A stretch of 64,000 nucleotides of DNA. Origin: Cymbidium sinense (Eukaryota; Streptophyta; Magnoliopsida; Asparagales; Orchidaceae). Positions 10,331 to 21,650 of the stretch are shown here, piece by piece (the stretch's first letter is position 1; each line of letters begins with the position of its first letter). The stretch lies in the NCBI GenBank assembly GCA_021442155.1, contig CM038218.1, positions 64,478,474-64,542,473 of the forward strand. The letters are read 5' to 3'. Position numbers and translations under genes: made by a program. Under the pieces are notes generated by a model, which was given only the letters and a program-made list of their open reading frames with translations, ran no database searches and was not told the origin of the DNA.

Positions 10331-11912
10331 TTAGTTAGAGATTATTATTAATTCCTAATTAATTTAGAAGCCTTCAAAAATTCATAACTCCTTCAAGAAA
10401 AATCAAAAAAATATAAGAAAAAATGCTATGGATAGATAATTCCATCTAGAATATTTTAAAATTATTTTCAATGTATTTTGAATTCTCTTTTTTCTATGAA
10501 TTTGGGTTTCTTTGGGAATATTAATTAGTTAATTATTCCCTAATTAAGTACCAATTGATCTCAAATTTCTAGATTCATTTTAAGGGATGACCTCTTCCTC
10601 CCCTAAGTTTTTTGAGATTTATTGAGGCTTTAATTGGCGAAATTGCTAGCTCATTCCCTAATTACCCTTTCATGTAATTAAGGGTAATTAAGATGTAATT
10701 AGTAAATTTTCCCTATGATTAAGTTTTATTAAGGTCAGATCTAGTGAGTAGGTTTTGGAATATTTTTGGGGTATTTCCCTTAAGATATTCCCTAAACTCT
10801 CTTTTCTTTCCTTAATCCATTCTTAATTAAGGCTTAATTCATTAATTATCCTTTAAACAATTTTCAAAAAAAAAATTCTAAAAAGTTCCAGAACTTAATT
10901 AATCTATCTTGGGTAGATGCTTAGGTGTTTAATAGCCTAAGCCTAATTAAGGAAATTAAAACCCCTTTCATAAGTGTGAAAGGGTGTCTTCAAAGTACTT
11001 AAGCTAAACCCCTTAGCTTAATTAACTTTTAATTGTGAGCCAAATTGCATTAGGCCTTTTCATTACTAGGTGCATTGCAAATTTAAATACTTGTGGGTTT
11101 TATGTGATCTCATTGGCTCATAATTACTTAGTTAATTTTTCTAAAGTGGTATATGTAAGGGTTAATTAAGCCATTTAATTCATACCTTAATCTAATAAAT
11201 GCTTAAAATGGATTTAATTATCTAAAAATTAAACAAAAATACAAAACATATGTGGGAATGGGTTAGAAATAGCAAACTCACCTCACCTTTTCAAAATTAA
11301 ATTAAACTTCAAACAAACAAAAATCATTTTGAAATTCACTTTGATTTATTCTAAGTTTTCTTATTATTTAAGAATGTCATTAGGATTTAAGTAAAGTGAG
11401 TATTTTTACATGATTTCATTACTTTAGATCTTTTCCAACATGCTAAATTGTATGCCATATGATTCATGAACTCATAATTTCATGTTTCAAAATTTTAAAA
11501 TGAAAGTTGTTTACTTTATGTCAAATGTGCATGTGTTGGCTAAAGCAAACTATGAGTGGCTATTATCACTATTAAATCCAAAATATTTTTAAAACTTATT
11601 CAAATCTGAAAGTGTGCTATTCATATCTTAATTATAAGCTTGCATGTGATATATTATAAAGTAATGTTTAGTGTAGCCTTTCCTTCCTTTCTTATGTTGG
11701 CATAGTTTTGAATAAGGGTTGGTAAGATGTAGGGTTCATTTGAAAAGAACCCAACACTTAATTATATACCTTATTCATCCATATGCCATCATCCAAGAAG
11801 GATTTCCTATGCTTGCATGAATAAATTGTATAAATAAAAATGAAACTATTAAACAATTTTTGCATATTCCTTTTCCATTTCATTTCTTTTATATGCATGT
11901 TAGTGCTTAAGG

Positions 11913-12000
11913 AAAGTGGTATATTAGTCTGAACAACCCCGAGATTGCGAGGCTTTAAGTAGGCCTAAGTAGGTCTTGTACCTTACACCTCGTGTTAACA
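11913..12000 (+). promoter_or_regulatory. Conserved 88-bp LTR block (AAGTGGTATATTAGTCT ... TTAAC)
   Basis: Contains GGCTTTAAGTAGGCCTAAGT and GTCTTGTACCTTACACC. Copies at 32133-32220, 47081-47166 and, on minus, 41471-41556 and 41708-41794 are clearly more alike than the AT-rich flanks. Function unknown. Not seen in the LTR of element V. Confidence 0.6.
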
Positions 12001-13106
12001 ATGCACTATACACTTATGCCTTTCTTACTTTCATGTATGTATGTGAAATTTTGGATAAGGAAAATTTTTTTATTTACTTAAGAAAATCATGCATCAATCA
12101 ACTTCTAAATTTTCTTAAATGGATTACTTAGCATGCATCATAAAGTGTGTTAACTATTCTATTTGCATGTATAGATATGCTTAGGGTCCATCCATATGCA
12201 TGTTATATGTTGGGAAAAGAATTGAAGTAATGTGTTATGTGAATTTTGATTCATTTTTCTTAATCTTAAAATGCCTTTCTTTTGAATAGGTTTGTTTAGA
12301 GTTTGTCTAAACTTAGGATTGATTAAAAGATGTAATCAAAACATTCACCTAAATGAAATTAAAATGTGAACTTATCTTAGAAATTACTTAAGGATTAGGG
12401 AAGGAAAGAGCAGTTTCCTTCTCTTCCCTCCCTTTATAACTTAGTAATTAATTATAGGTTTCACTCAAATCAAATTAAAACATGAAACAAAAATATACCA
12501 AAACACTTAAATAACTTAAATGAAACCCTCCTCTAAGTTGAAAATATCTTTCACACTTAGAAAACTTGAAGCTAAAGTCCTAAGCTAAGCATGTCACATA
12601 AACCTTCAAAGCACACACATTAGCCTAAGTCACCACTTCTAGCTTTAGGTTAGGTTGGTGCATGGTTTGATGTTATGTTTTGTTTTGTGATGAATGTTAT
12701 AGACTGGATGTTAAGGTGTATGCTCGTAGAATGAATGGTAGGATGTGCTTAGTCTAATTGTTCTTTTCTGCAGGGATTGTGCTAAAGGGGCGCTATCATA
12801 GCAATACGTAAATGCTTCTTTTGCAGTGCTTATAGCATAATCCATTGGCGGTGGACTTAGTCACCCATGTGTGGGGTGATAAGTCCAATATACATGCTTG
12901 GGATTTGTGTGGTGTGATTTACTAACCTTTTATTTTGCGGTGTTAGTAGATCTACTTTTTTCCTTTTCATGTAAAAATTTGTATATTTAGGGTTTTTGGA
13001 ATGATTTATTATGGGAGATTAGGATGAACATTGGTCATAAGATCCTATGTTATGTACCATGTAAAGCTTTGGAGCATCTACCATCTAACTATCCAAAGGA
13101 AGATCT

Positions 13107-13163
13107 AAAGAAGAAAAGAAGAAAAGAAAAGAAAGAAAGAAGAAAGAAGAAGAAGAAGAAGAA
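13107..13163 (+). repeat. GAA/GAAA-rich tract in LTR
   Basis: Almost pure purine run shared with 33328-33378 and 48281-48350, and as TTTC on 40296-40380 (minus-strand LTR of element III). A constant feature of this LTR. Confidence 0.8.
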
Positions 13164-13281
13164 CAAAGCGAAGACCCCATAACAATGAATTCCTTTGCTT
13201 AAATTATAATTCAATTCATTTATAACTGAGTTGTATAAGGGTAGAGCTTCACACATTTGATATTTTTTTAGGGTTTGTCAC

Positions 13282-13301
13282 GAATAAATGGCCATTTATT
13301 C
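13282..13301. repeat. 20-bp perfect palindrome containing AATAAA
   Basis: GAATAAATGGCCATTTATTC is its own complement. AATAAA could act as a polyadenylation signal downstream of the promoter core, but the 3' LTR copy (about 33513) is imperfect. Confidence 0.5.
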
Positions 13302-14728
13302 TTTTTGCAATTAGCTTTATAAATTGTTTGATGATTTATTTAGCTTTTGCATTAAGTGGCATGATTTTCCTAGTTTCTTTCTTACTTTATGTATGGCCTG
13401 GATGTGCATTAGGCTCTTTAGAAAAAGAAAATCTTTTACCCAACTTAAGAACTCAAATTAAAATTAAATAACTCATAACCTCACCTAAAGCTTAGGATTA
13501 AAATCAAGATAAAAGAATTAGCAACTCCTTAGCTGGATGAGCATTTTTTATAATATCATGCACAAATACATCTTATTTCACTCTTGATTAGAGGGCTTCC
13601 ACCTTTTCTAGAGAACCCAGCTTGACCTTTGAGAGCCATGGTGGAAACTCACCTCCTACTGATTTTGGCCAACAATCTACTTTCTCATGCATTAGTCATA
13701 AAAAAAATTATTAGCCTGAGTCAAAATGATTGTCCAAAAATAAAATAAAATGAAATTTAAAATGCATTAGATTTAGGACATTTGAAGCATGTTCCTTTAC
13801 ATGATCTAGTCTCTTTAAAGAGTGAGTTTAAGGACTTAGTCTCTTTCTAAATAAAAATAGACTAGTTATCTTGCATAAGCATAAAGACTTGCCTACATGT
13901 ATTTAAAATGGTAGGATAGTTGGTTGAGCCACCCCTGGGTTGTAAGTCCAAGTTATTGGTTTGTCCTCTCTTGTGAGGCAAACCAATTACCATTTTAGAT
14001 TTAGGTTGTGCTTCTTCTCAGCTCCCTAGATTTAGGTTCTGAGGTTGCTTCTCCATTCACAGGCCATAAGCATAATTCCTCACCTCCTAGGCATTTCCTT
14101 AATCTTGTGTTAAGGAATCTTAAGTCATAAATTCTAATAAAAATATAACTCAAACAAAAAAAATCAATTTATAAAATGTAAAACCCAATTTTAGGATAGT
14201 TTGAGATGCTCGCTAGGTTTTCTTGTATCATGAGCATCTCCTACTTATTCCCATTTTAGTTTTAATAATAACTCCCTATTTTGATCAATCTCATTTGATC
14301 TTTAAATATAAACCAATCGATTGATAGTCCTTCCATATTGAAATCGTTAGAGACAATGATCATTTACCTTAATGAGTTTTCTAAGGATCCCGTCCCTTAG
14401 GATGTAATCTTGCCTGAGGGAACTTAATGAAAATTTAAATAAACCTTTACTTTTCCATGTTAAGTAGGGGAAGAATCTCTGGTACATATGCAGACCCATC
14501 ATCTTTAGGAGCCCTTATTTAGGTGATTGGTTCCATTAAAGGGTAGTGACTTCTTCATTTGAGATAGTACACTATTTCCTTGATGATGTATCTGATCACC
14601 TGAATAAGTACATCTGCTGATCTACGTGGCATCTTACTAAGATGAATTTCTATAAGGTCTCTTCTTTCTTTTCTCCATAGATTTGGAAGGCGACTCCCTA
14701 TAAGAGATTTATTCACCATAAATTTTTT

Positions 14729-14748
14729 TGGCGACTCCACTAGGGATG
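14729..14748 (+). other. Primer-binding site of element II
   Basis: TGGCGACTCCACTAGGGAT begins eight bases after the LTR end. The TGGCGACTC start is the form known from Ogre/Tat elements, reported as matching a tRNA-Arg 3' end (from memory). Minus-strand DNA synthesis would be primed here. A decayed homologue lies at 61648-61664 (minus) in element V. Confidence 0.75.
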
Positions 14749-15179
14749 GTTCCTCTCTCCATCTTTGGTAAATGATCATTGTCTTTGAGTATCGATAGTG
14801 GGTTTGTACTTTGGTATGAATCCAAGACTATCCTTCTTTTCGTTAGCACTTAGCTCATTTTATTCTTTAGTTAAGTTAGCCAATACCTTTAGGTTTTAGG
14901 ACCACATTCCATGTTGGTCTTAAAACCCTTTAGGTCCTCCAATGGGTAAAATGAAAAGATCTAAAATAAAAAGAAATATCTCTTAAAGACATCCTCTTTA
15001 TCATTTTCATGATAAGGAAAGGTTCATCCTAAAAATAATAAATCTTCCATAAAGAACTTTGCTTTTTCAAAAGAACCTTTTTCAAAAATGCACTTAATAA
15101 AATATTTTCCCCAAAAATTTTCACCCTCATTTAACAATTCCATAATTATTACATGTATTTTAAAAAAATAAAACTAATA
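14749..15179 (+). other. Start of leader of element II, no gene
   Basis: A/T-rich stretch after the primer site. The first 20 bases (GTTCCTCTCTCCATCTTTGG) are matched in element V next to its primer-site remnant. The rest shows no ORF or clear repeat. Confidence 0.6.
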
Positions 15180-17470
15180 ACATTTTCCAAAAGCACAAAT
15201 GAATATCTTCTTTCAATTCACTTTGATGAAGATTTCATTTTCAAAACAAAATGAACAATCATGTTTTCCATAAATCAAAATCATAATCATAAAATTTTCA
15301 AAAGCACACATGGATCTTTCTATTTCAATGCACTCACACTTATTGAATGGAAAGTTTATTTGTAAACAAAATCAAAATTTTTAGAAAGCATACATGAAAT
15401 CTTCTATTCAATACATTCACACTTATTGAATGGAATGTTCATTTGTAAACAAAATCAAAATTTTCAAAAAGCTCACATATATACCTTCACTTAATAAACT
15501 TACATTTTTTTAAATGAAGATTTCATTCCCAACTAAAAATAAAATATCTATTAGGAAATTCTACTTAAACATATCCCACATATGTTTTTAAGTCAGAATT
15601 CCTCTTTCAAAAAAAAAAAAAAGCAACAATCACACACCAAATAAAAAAATGTCATATTTCAAAAATAAAATGGATCTCCATTCTACATACTTAAATTTGT
15701 TGAATGGATGTCTCTTTCAAAACATCAAAATCAACAATCATATTTCAAAATAATTTTTTTCATTTGGAATTTCATTTAACATAATCAAATTTGCTAAGGA
15801 AGTTTCCAAATCCAAAAATCAAATCAAATCATATTTCAAAATTTTCAAAACACATTTGGAATTTCACTTAAGCATAATCAAATTTGCTAAGTAAAGTTTA
15901 AAATCAAATTCAAAATCAAAAAATTTCAAAATTCATTTTGGAACTTCATTTAACATAAACAAATTTGTTAAGTAAGGTTTCCAAAATCAAAATCCAAAAA
16001 TTTTCAAAATTCAAAACACACTTTGGAACTTCATTTAGCATAATCAAATTTGCTAAGTGAAGTTTCCAAATCAAAATCAAAATCAACAATTTTCAAAAAA
16101 CATTGGAACCTCTCATAAAATGTGTTAAGTAAATTAAATCCAACAAAATAATTTCAAACTTATTTGGAATTTCATTTAGTATAATCAAATTTGCCAAGTA
16201 AAGTTTCCAAATCAAAAATAAAAAACAATAATCAAATTCCAAAAATTTTCAAAAACATACTCTTGGAATTTTATTTAACATACCCAAATTTGTTAAGTAA
16301 GGTTTCCAAATCCAAATCCAAAATTTCAAAAAAAATTCAAGCACATTTTGGAACCTCACTTAACATACCCAAATGTGTTAAGGGAAGTCTCCAAATTCAA
16401 AATTTCAAAAATTTTCAAATACATTTGGAACTTCATTTAACATACATAAATTTGTTAAGTAAAGTTTCAAATTCAAAATTTCAAACAAATTTTGGACTTC
16501 ATTTAACATACTTAAATTTGTTAAGTAAAGTTTCCAAATTCAAAATTCAAAAAAATTTCAAAACACATTTTGGAACCTTACTTAACATACCCAACTCTGT
16601 TAAGTGAACTTTCCAAATCCAAAAATTCAAAATTTTTTTAAAACAATATTTGGAACTTCGTTTATGATACCTAAATTTGTTAAGTAAAGTTTTCAAATCA
16701 AAAATTCAAAAATTTTCAAAAACATATTTTGGAGCTTCACTTAGCATACTCAAATTTGCTAAGTAAAGTTTCCAAACTCAAAACAAAAATTTCTCACACA
16801 CCTTTGGAACTTCTTCCCTTAGCATACCAAATTTGCTAAGGAGAAGTTTCCATTTTCAAAATCAAAACTGAAATCAAAACTTTAAAACACACCATTTGGA
16901 ATTTCATTTAGCATACTCAAATTTGCTAAGTAAAATTTCCATTTCATAAAACCAAGTGATTTATCTTTCATACCAAATTTGCTAAGTTGAATCTCAATCA
17001 TTTCAAAAACAAATGAATCACCTTAGGATCCCTTAGCATACCAAATTTGCTAAAGGATCTACCCTTTTCAAAAATCAAAAAACAAATAAACACTTAAATT
17101 TTATTCTTAAATTTGCTAAGAATCCTATTTTCAAAATCAAACAAAATACACAGATTCTTTCTAAGCATACCTAAATTTGCTAAGTAAAATTCAAACAAAA
17201 CAAAATCATTTGACTCTTTAACATAAATTTTTTAAAGGAAAGGGTCTTCCAAATCACAAAATTCAAAATCAAAACAAAATGAACCTATGGAAGCATCTTA
17301 TCAAAATCTTGAATCCATATTTCAACATACTCAAATTTGTTGAAGTTTGGATTCATACTCAAATTTCTCTTTCAATCAATCTTTCCAAATTCATTTGAAC
17401 CCCACTTAACACTTCCAAGTTGTTGGATGTGGGTTCAAATTTTCAAAATTCAAAATTCAAAATCTATGGA
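15180..17470 (+). repeat. Leader array of about 28 tandem imperfect inverted repeats
   Basis: Units recur every 60-95 bp. A typical unit (16024-16066) is GGAACTTCATTTAGCA, a short AATCAAATT centre, then TGCTAAGTGAAGTTTCC, so each can fold into a hairpin; units are joined by A-rich 'tcaaaatttcaaaa' linkers. The centre CATAnnCAAATTTG is nearly constant while arms differ between units in matching pairs, e.g. TTAACA/TGTTAA against TTAGCA/TGCTAA, and quite different arms at 15555-15602, 16806-16851, 17301-17347 and 17390-17440. The array fills the leader between primer site and coding region. A 138-codon ORF at 16191-16607 is a by-product of the repeat, not a gene. Confidence 0.88.
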
Positions 17471-19219
17471 GATAGAAAAGATGTTGTTTCTTGTAGATTT
17501 CTTTTCGTCAGTTTTTTTAATTTGGTGTGCAATAGTTCAAAGAAATTTGTCTTTACCCTCATGGCATGGATCTAGCCTTGGATGGTGACTTCCCTGATTG
17601 GATCACTTGATCCATTTTCCATGGATTTGAGGGGCCAAGATCACTTGTGAGGGATTCCCCTCACTGAGTAGGAAGAAGGTGGCGAGCGGTCATCGATAGA
17701 CTTACCCTCGATTTGTATCCTCGAGGAAAGTTATGGTACCATAACAGTGGTTTTCCGGCAGTTCATCCGAGTTGCACCTGTTGCCAATGCGTGCACCATC
17801 ATCATACCCTCCAAGGGTAAGGCTCCTAGTTTCAAGGCTTGCCTACATTTGAGTAGGGGTCTAGCACTCCTCATCCTACTCACACTGCAGATAAGAATGG
17901 TCCGGTGGTTCCAGGATAATAGAGGCTGCATCAGTCGACCATGGATGAGTCTCATGATCACTTCACCGTTACGAAAAACTAGTTTCATCCTCTCTCTCAG
18001 ATAGATAAAGGGATGCGGAGGATCGTTCATCACCTCTAGTGGTGCATCTACAATGGTTTCTAGGAGTAGGAGGTCATGCACCGCCTTTGTATTGGGGTGA
18101 GCAAAGACGGTAATTAGTTTTGATGATTTGATATGTTATCCCCAGTGTGGAGGTAGATCCATCGGAGAGGGCTGGGAGGCCCCCATTATACATTACCGGC
18201 GAGTGGAGGTTTTATTGCTTTTGGTTGACTTTCCATTCGGCATGCCTGTGCCAATCATACTAATAGTATCCTCATGGGACCGACCATCACGGGAGGCAGC
18301 TCGCAGAGAGTCGGTGGTGTCTCCACCTCCGCTCTACTCTGTTTGCCATCAGTGCACATTCCACATCACCATTCCATCCAAGGCCATGAAGGCCAATCGG
18401 AAAAATGTACCCATTGGTGATCGCTGGCCAAGGGATCCTACTCCTCCACCACCCATTGTAGGGTTGAGCTCTGCTTCGACCTTGATAGTGTGGAAGGAGT
18501 GGAACATCATGGTCATTCCTTCACCAACTCCATTCGGCCGGATGGAGATGGTGATCAGATATTCGAGATGACGTTCAGCGGTAGTGATAGGGATCATCTA
18601 GGATTGTTACCCTATTATAGCCGCTCGGTGTTATCATTCTTCTAGTGAGTACAGTTCACACAGGATTGACTCACCAACTTCATGTGAGGTCTAGTGTCTC
18701 TCAGTTCATGATAGCGATCACTTGACCAACTATTGTACTGAGTTAGATTGATCCTTAGATGAGATAGTTGCACACTATTTTATGGAAAAAGGAGATCTTA
18801 GATGCATTGATGAAGAAAGAGTCAACTTCAATCCCAATGAAGATGACTTGATGGGATTGGTATGCATGGTCGATACTAGAGGTTCTCTTCTTAGGGAGCA
18901 ATAGGCCATGGAAGGTGATGAGGTTGATCAAGGAGACACCACAGAATCAGCCCATCACCTCCAACAATAGTTAAGGCAGAAAGATGAATAGATTGATAGG
19001 ATGGCACAACAGTTGCAGGACTTGTTAGCAGCAAGTCGGTGCTTGAGCAAACCTCCAGTTCATCCTAGTAGTCGATGTCAGTCACTGAACTAGTGCATGT
19101 CTTAGATCCAGTTAAGACTCTACCTCATTGAGCAAGGTAGCACTAGTTTGTATAGGAAGGTAGTGGAAAGTACCTCCATACATGAAAAGATCTAAAATCC
19201 ATGGTTGAGTAGGTGAAGG
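17471..19219 (+). pseudogene. ORF1-like / gag N-terminal region of element II, degraded
   Basis: Collinear with 1020-2800 of element I. Open pieces lie at 17747-18004 and 18128-18571, the latter rich in Pro, Ser and Arg. A further frame from about 18753 to 19070 begins LDEIVAHYFMEKGDLRCIDE and continues VNFNPNEDD, DQGDTTESAHH and MAQQLQDLLAASR, with three in-frame TAG stops where CAG (Gln) is likely. The Gln-rich end may be a short coiled coil ahead of the capsid. No known domain is recognised. GC content is higher than in the surrounding leader and LTR, as expected for former coding sequence. Confidence 0.55.
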
Positions 19220-20290
19220 AAGCCTTGGCTCAAGCCGGGAGGATCATCGGTTCCAAAGGTAGACCCTACCCAGAGAATTTGATGCTATCCAGTATCCCAA
19301 GGGTTTGTGCCTCCTTCCTTCAAGAGCTTTGATGGTGGAATCCAGGGTATAACTTCAGGCTAGTTATTGTACAATGTGGCGATGCTTTACTCTTTAGACT
19401 CTTTGTTAGTAGCTTAGCACGTATCACTTTTGATTGGTATGTTGGGCTACCCAACAATTCATTAAAGACATTTGCTGAGTTAGAGCAACTCTTCATCAAG
19501 AGATTTGTTGGAGCTCACAAGGGTTCTTGTAGTGATCTTGTAATAACAACTCATGAGTCACTTGTTGATTATATTCTCTAATGGCATAACTAAGTATGAA
19601 GTGTGAACCACATATGCACATGCCATTGAGATTCTCTTGAAGAATATCCATGGTCCTTCATGCTTAAGGGCTTCACCATAAAGACATTTGAAGCTAATCA
19701 ACAAGGTAACTAGTCTACAAGGAGGCCAAAGTTTCCTTTTTAGATCGGTTGCCAAGCATCCCAAAGGTTTATGAGAAGAAACTAGGCGGGTAGCGGTTGA
19801 CAAGGGAAGCACTAGAGATCAGTCAAGTGACCATGACCTTAGACCTCCACCTCCTTTGCCACCAGGAGGCGACCATCACCTCCACCTCCACAACACAACC
19901 CGCCTCACCATACCACCAAGTGCATGCATATCTAGGTGGCTATGGTCCATCTACTATTAGATAAGTTAAATAAACCTTATTCTTTTAAGAGGAGGTAATC
20001 AAAATCTTTAAGAATCTCTTAAAACCTAATTTTTTACTACAGCTTAGGAGATGAGGAAGTTGGCAAAGTCATGATCAAACTTTTCCTTACCACCATGCTA
20101 GGCCATATTTTGGAGGATTCTTTACATTCAAGGGGCTTGAACACATTTTCAAGACCTTGTCATTATCCCAAATACCTTGTGGAACAACCTTCTAGTTCCA
20201 TTAGGGTAATCCTTGGGATACAAGTGATCCTACCAAAACCAGAAGGTTGGGACATTTCTTTGTCTAAAACCTCTAAGAAAATAATTTAGA
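19220..20290 (+). pseudogene. gag of element II, degraded
   Basis: Begins with a GRPYPEN segment (about 19258), as before the capsid of element I. The capsid-like block LFVSSLARITFDWYVGL (about 19398) continues through FAELEQLFIKRFVGAHK to a stop after SLVDYIL at about 19579. A Pro-rich linker follows (19845-19915). The open stretch 20071-20289 holds MLGHILEDS, the remnant of the zinc-finger block intact in element I at 3775-3815, with its last Cys changed to Ser and the first Cys lost to a shift, then PKYLVEQPSSSIRVIL, also shared with I. Several frameshifts and small deletions prevent a Gag product. Confidence 0.78.
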
Positions 20291-20939
20291 AGATCAAGAA
20301 GCTTTCCTTGCAAGTGCACAGTCAACTCAAACCTCAACCGGAAGGTTTGCAAGTTTAGTGCCAACTCTAGGAAAGTGGGAGCTCAAGCAGTACAGACATG
20401 TGTCACGGGATAGCCTTAGCTCGACCACCATAGACTCGACCTTGATTCGGCTTCCACGATGACTTCTTCCATTTCTAGTTCTTCTATTTCTTCTACTAGT
20501 AGAACTCTTGTATCAGTGGATAAATCAAATCCTTACTCCACTCACTCTAGACTTCTACTTTGTACCTCCAAATACTTCCAAGAAATTGAAGAATAAAGCT
20601 AATTTAAATTACATTTGTGTCTCTTCATGAGTTGTCTTCTTATTCTATGATAACTCTTCAAGTCTAATTAACTATAATTGATCTTCCTCTTTCGATTGAG
20701 TTGGACTTTCCAACTTTGAATACTAGTTCACCTCTTGAGATAGACTTGGAATCATCTAATTCAGTCCCATAGGAGAAGTTGTGAGCTGAGAGTGCAAGTA
20801 GAACTTGCACCTTGCCTCCAGAGTTGCCTCGGTGGCAGGTTCTACCTCTAGGAAGCACCTCTAGATAGAAACAAAGTTGATTGAAGAAGTCCTTCACAGG
20901 ATGCTCCACCCTTGGATATGCTTGTGGAAGATCAAGGTG
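20291..20939 (+). other. Gag-protease linker of element II, no intact gene
   Basis: Stop-rich Ser/Thr scraps collinear with 4063-4689 of element I. The open frame on the minus strand at 20664-20960 is an antisense shadow. No domain seen. Confidence 0.5.
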
Positions 20940-21564
20940 GACTACAATATCCTTTCTCATCTAAGAAAGTTGCCATCTAAGCATATATGATGCCCTTGTC
21001 TTATCAAGAGAGGGAATCACTAATCAAGGCCCTCTTGATCTTGAAATATGCTTAGCTCGGATAGGTGAGCACACTATGCAAAAAGAAGCCCAAGGGATCA
21101 CCTTCATAGATGAAGACCTTCTACTGGGGACTTGGAGCACAACCATCATTACGATTGACATGGGAGTTCGAGACTCTGGGGTTCTCATGGATTTAGGTGC
21201 AATTTTATGAGTCTAAAGACCCTTGCCTATTTGAAGATGACATCTCTCTCAGGAGATGATGATGATGTTCAATGATTAAGGCAAGCGTGATTTCTCTATT
21301 GTTATTATTATTGGAGATCGGTGACTATAAGACTGAAGCCAAGTTTTACATCATTGATTTGAATAATTTGTTCACTACTTTGCTTGGCATGCCTTGGATA
21401 CATCAGAATAAGATCATCCATCCTCCCTTCATATCGCATCAAGTTCAAAAGATGGAATTGAGTGCATGTGGGATGAAAAGCCATTCTTAATTAGAGAGGT
21501 TGAGATTTATGAGGATGACCTATTATCTTTCTCAAAACACCCTTTCTCATGAACTTGGACAAAA
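20940..21564 (+). pseudogene. Protease of element II, degraded
   Basis: Encodes VLMDLGAIL with the catalytic Asp codon at 21190-21192 (D-L-G-A, the Thr/Ser replaced by Leu) before a TGA. After a shift, the open stretch 21272-21490 has EAKFYIIDLNNLFTTLLGM and PWIHQNKIIHPPF, the C-terminal block that follows retropepsin in Tat/Ogre polyproteins. Element I carries the same region at 4690-5270 with its own, different active-site change (D-Q-G-A). The open stretch's ATG at 21272 is not a true start but simply the first Met after the frame break. Confidence 0.75.
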
Positions 21565-21650
21565 TTCAAATGCAAATGCAAAAATAAAAGAAAATGAAGA
21601 AAAAAAGAAAAGATAAAAGAAAATGAAAAAAAGAAAAAGTGAACAAGAAG
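21565..21650 (+). repeat. A-rich tract between protease and pre-RT region
   Basis: aaaaagaaaa-type sequence at the same position as 5388-5473 in element I. Confidence 0.75.

Larger units (their letters stand above)
6890..14720 (+). repeat. 5' LTR of element II (7.83 kb)
   Basis: Starts TGTTGAGCTCATTTTTAG and ends ATTCACCATA, collinear with 27310-34997 from end to end. In order it holds: terminal inverted repeat (6890-6922); AT-rich 180-bp units (7270-7980); TTGACY-rich field (8250-9070); promoter-like core (10195-10330); AT-rich region with a conserved 88-bp block (11913-12000); CACCC/GGGTG stem at about 12861-12886; GA tract (13107-13163); palindrome (13282-13301); conserved end ahead of the primer site. 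Its length is well above the few hundred bp to 5 kb usual for plant LTRs. No protein is encoded; ORFs inside it come from the repeats. Confidence 0.93.

Noticed and set aside
16191..16607. 138-codon ORF on +, one of the longest in the window
   Set aside because: Its residues repeat with the hairpin array (recurrent LTYxNLLSKVSK phrases); produced by repeats lacking stops in one frame.
15180..17470. CRISPR-like or satellite array
   Set aside because: Units are imperfect inverted repeats with A-rich linkers inside a plant retrotransposon leader; no unique spacers and no array outside the element.
17731..18081. 116-codon ORF on -, possibly an antisense gene as known in some retroelements
   Set aside because: Not preserved in the matching region of element I and overlaps plus-strand sequence with family similarity.
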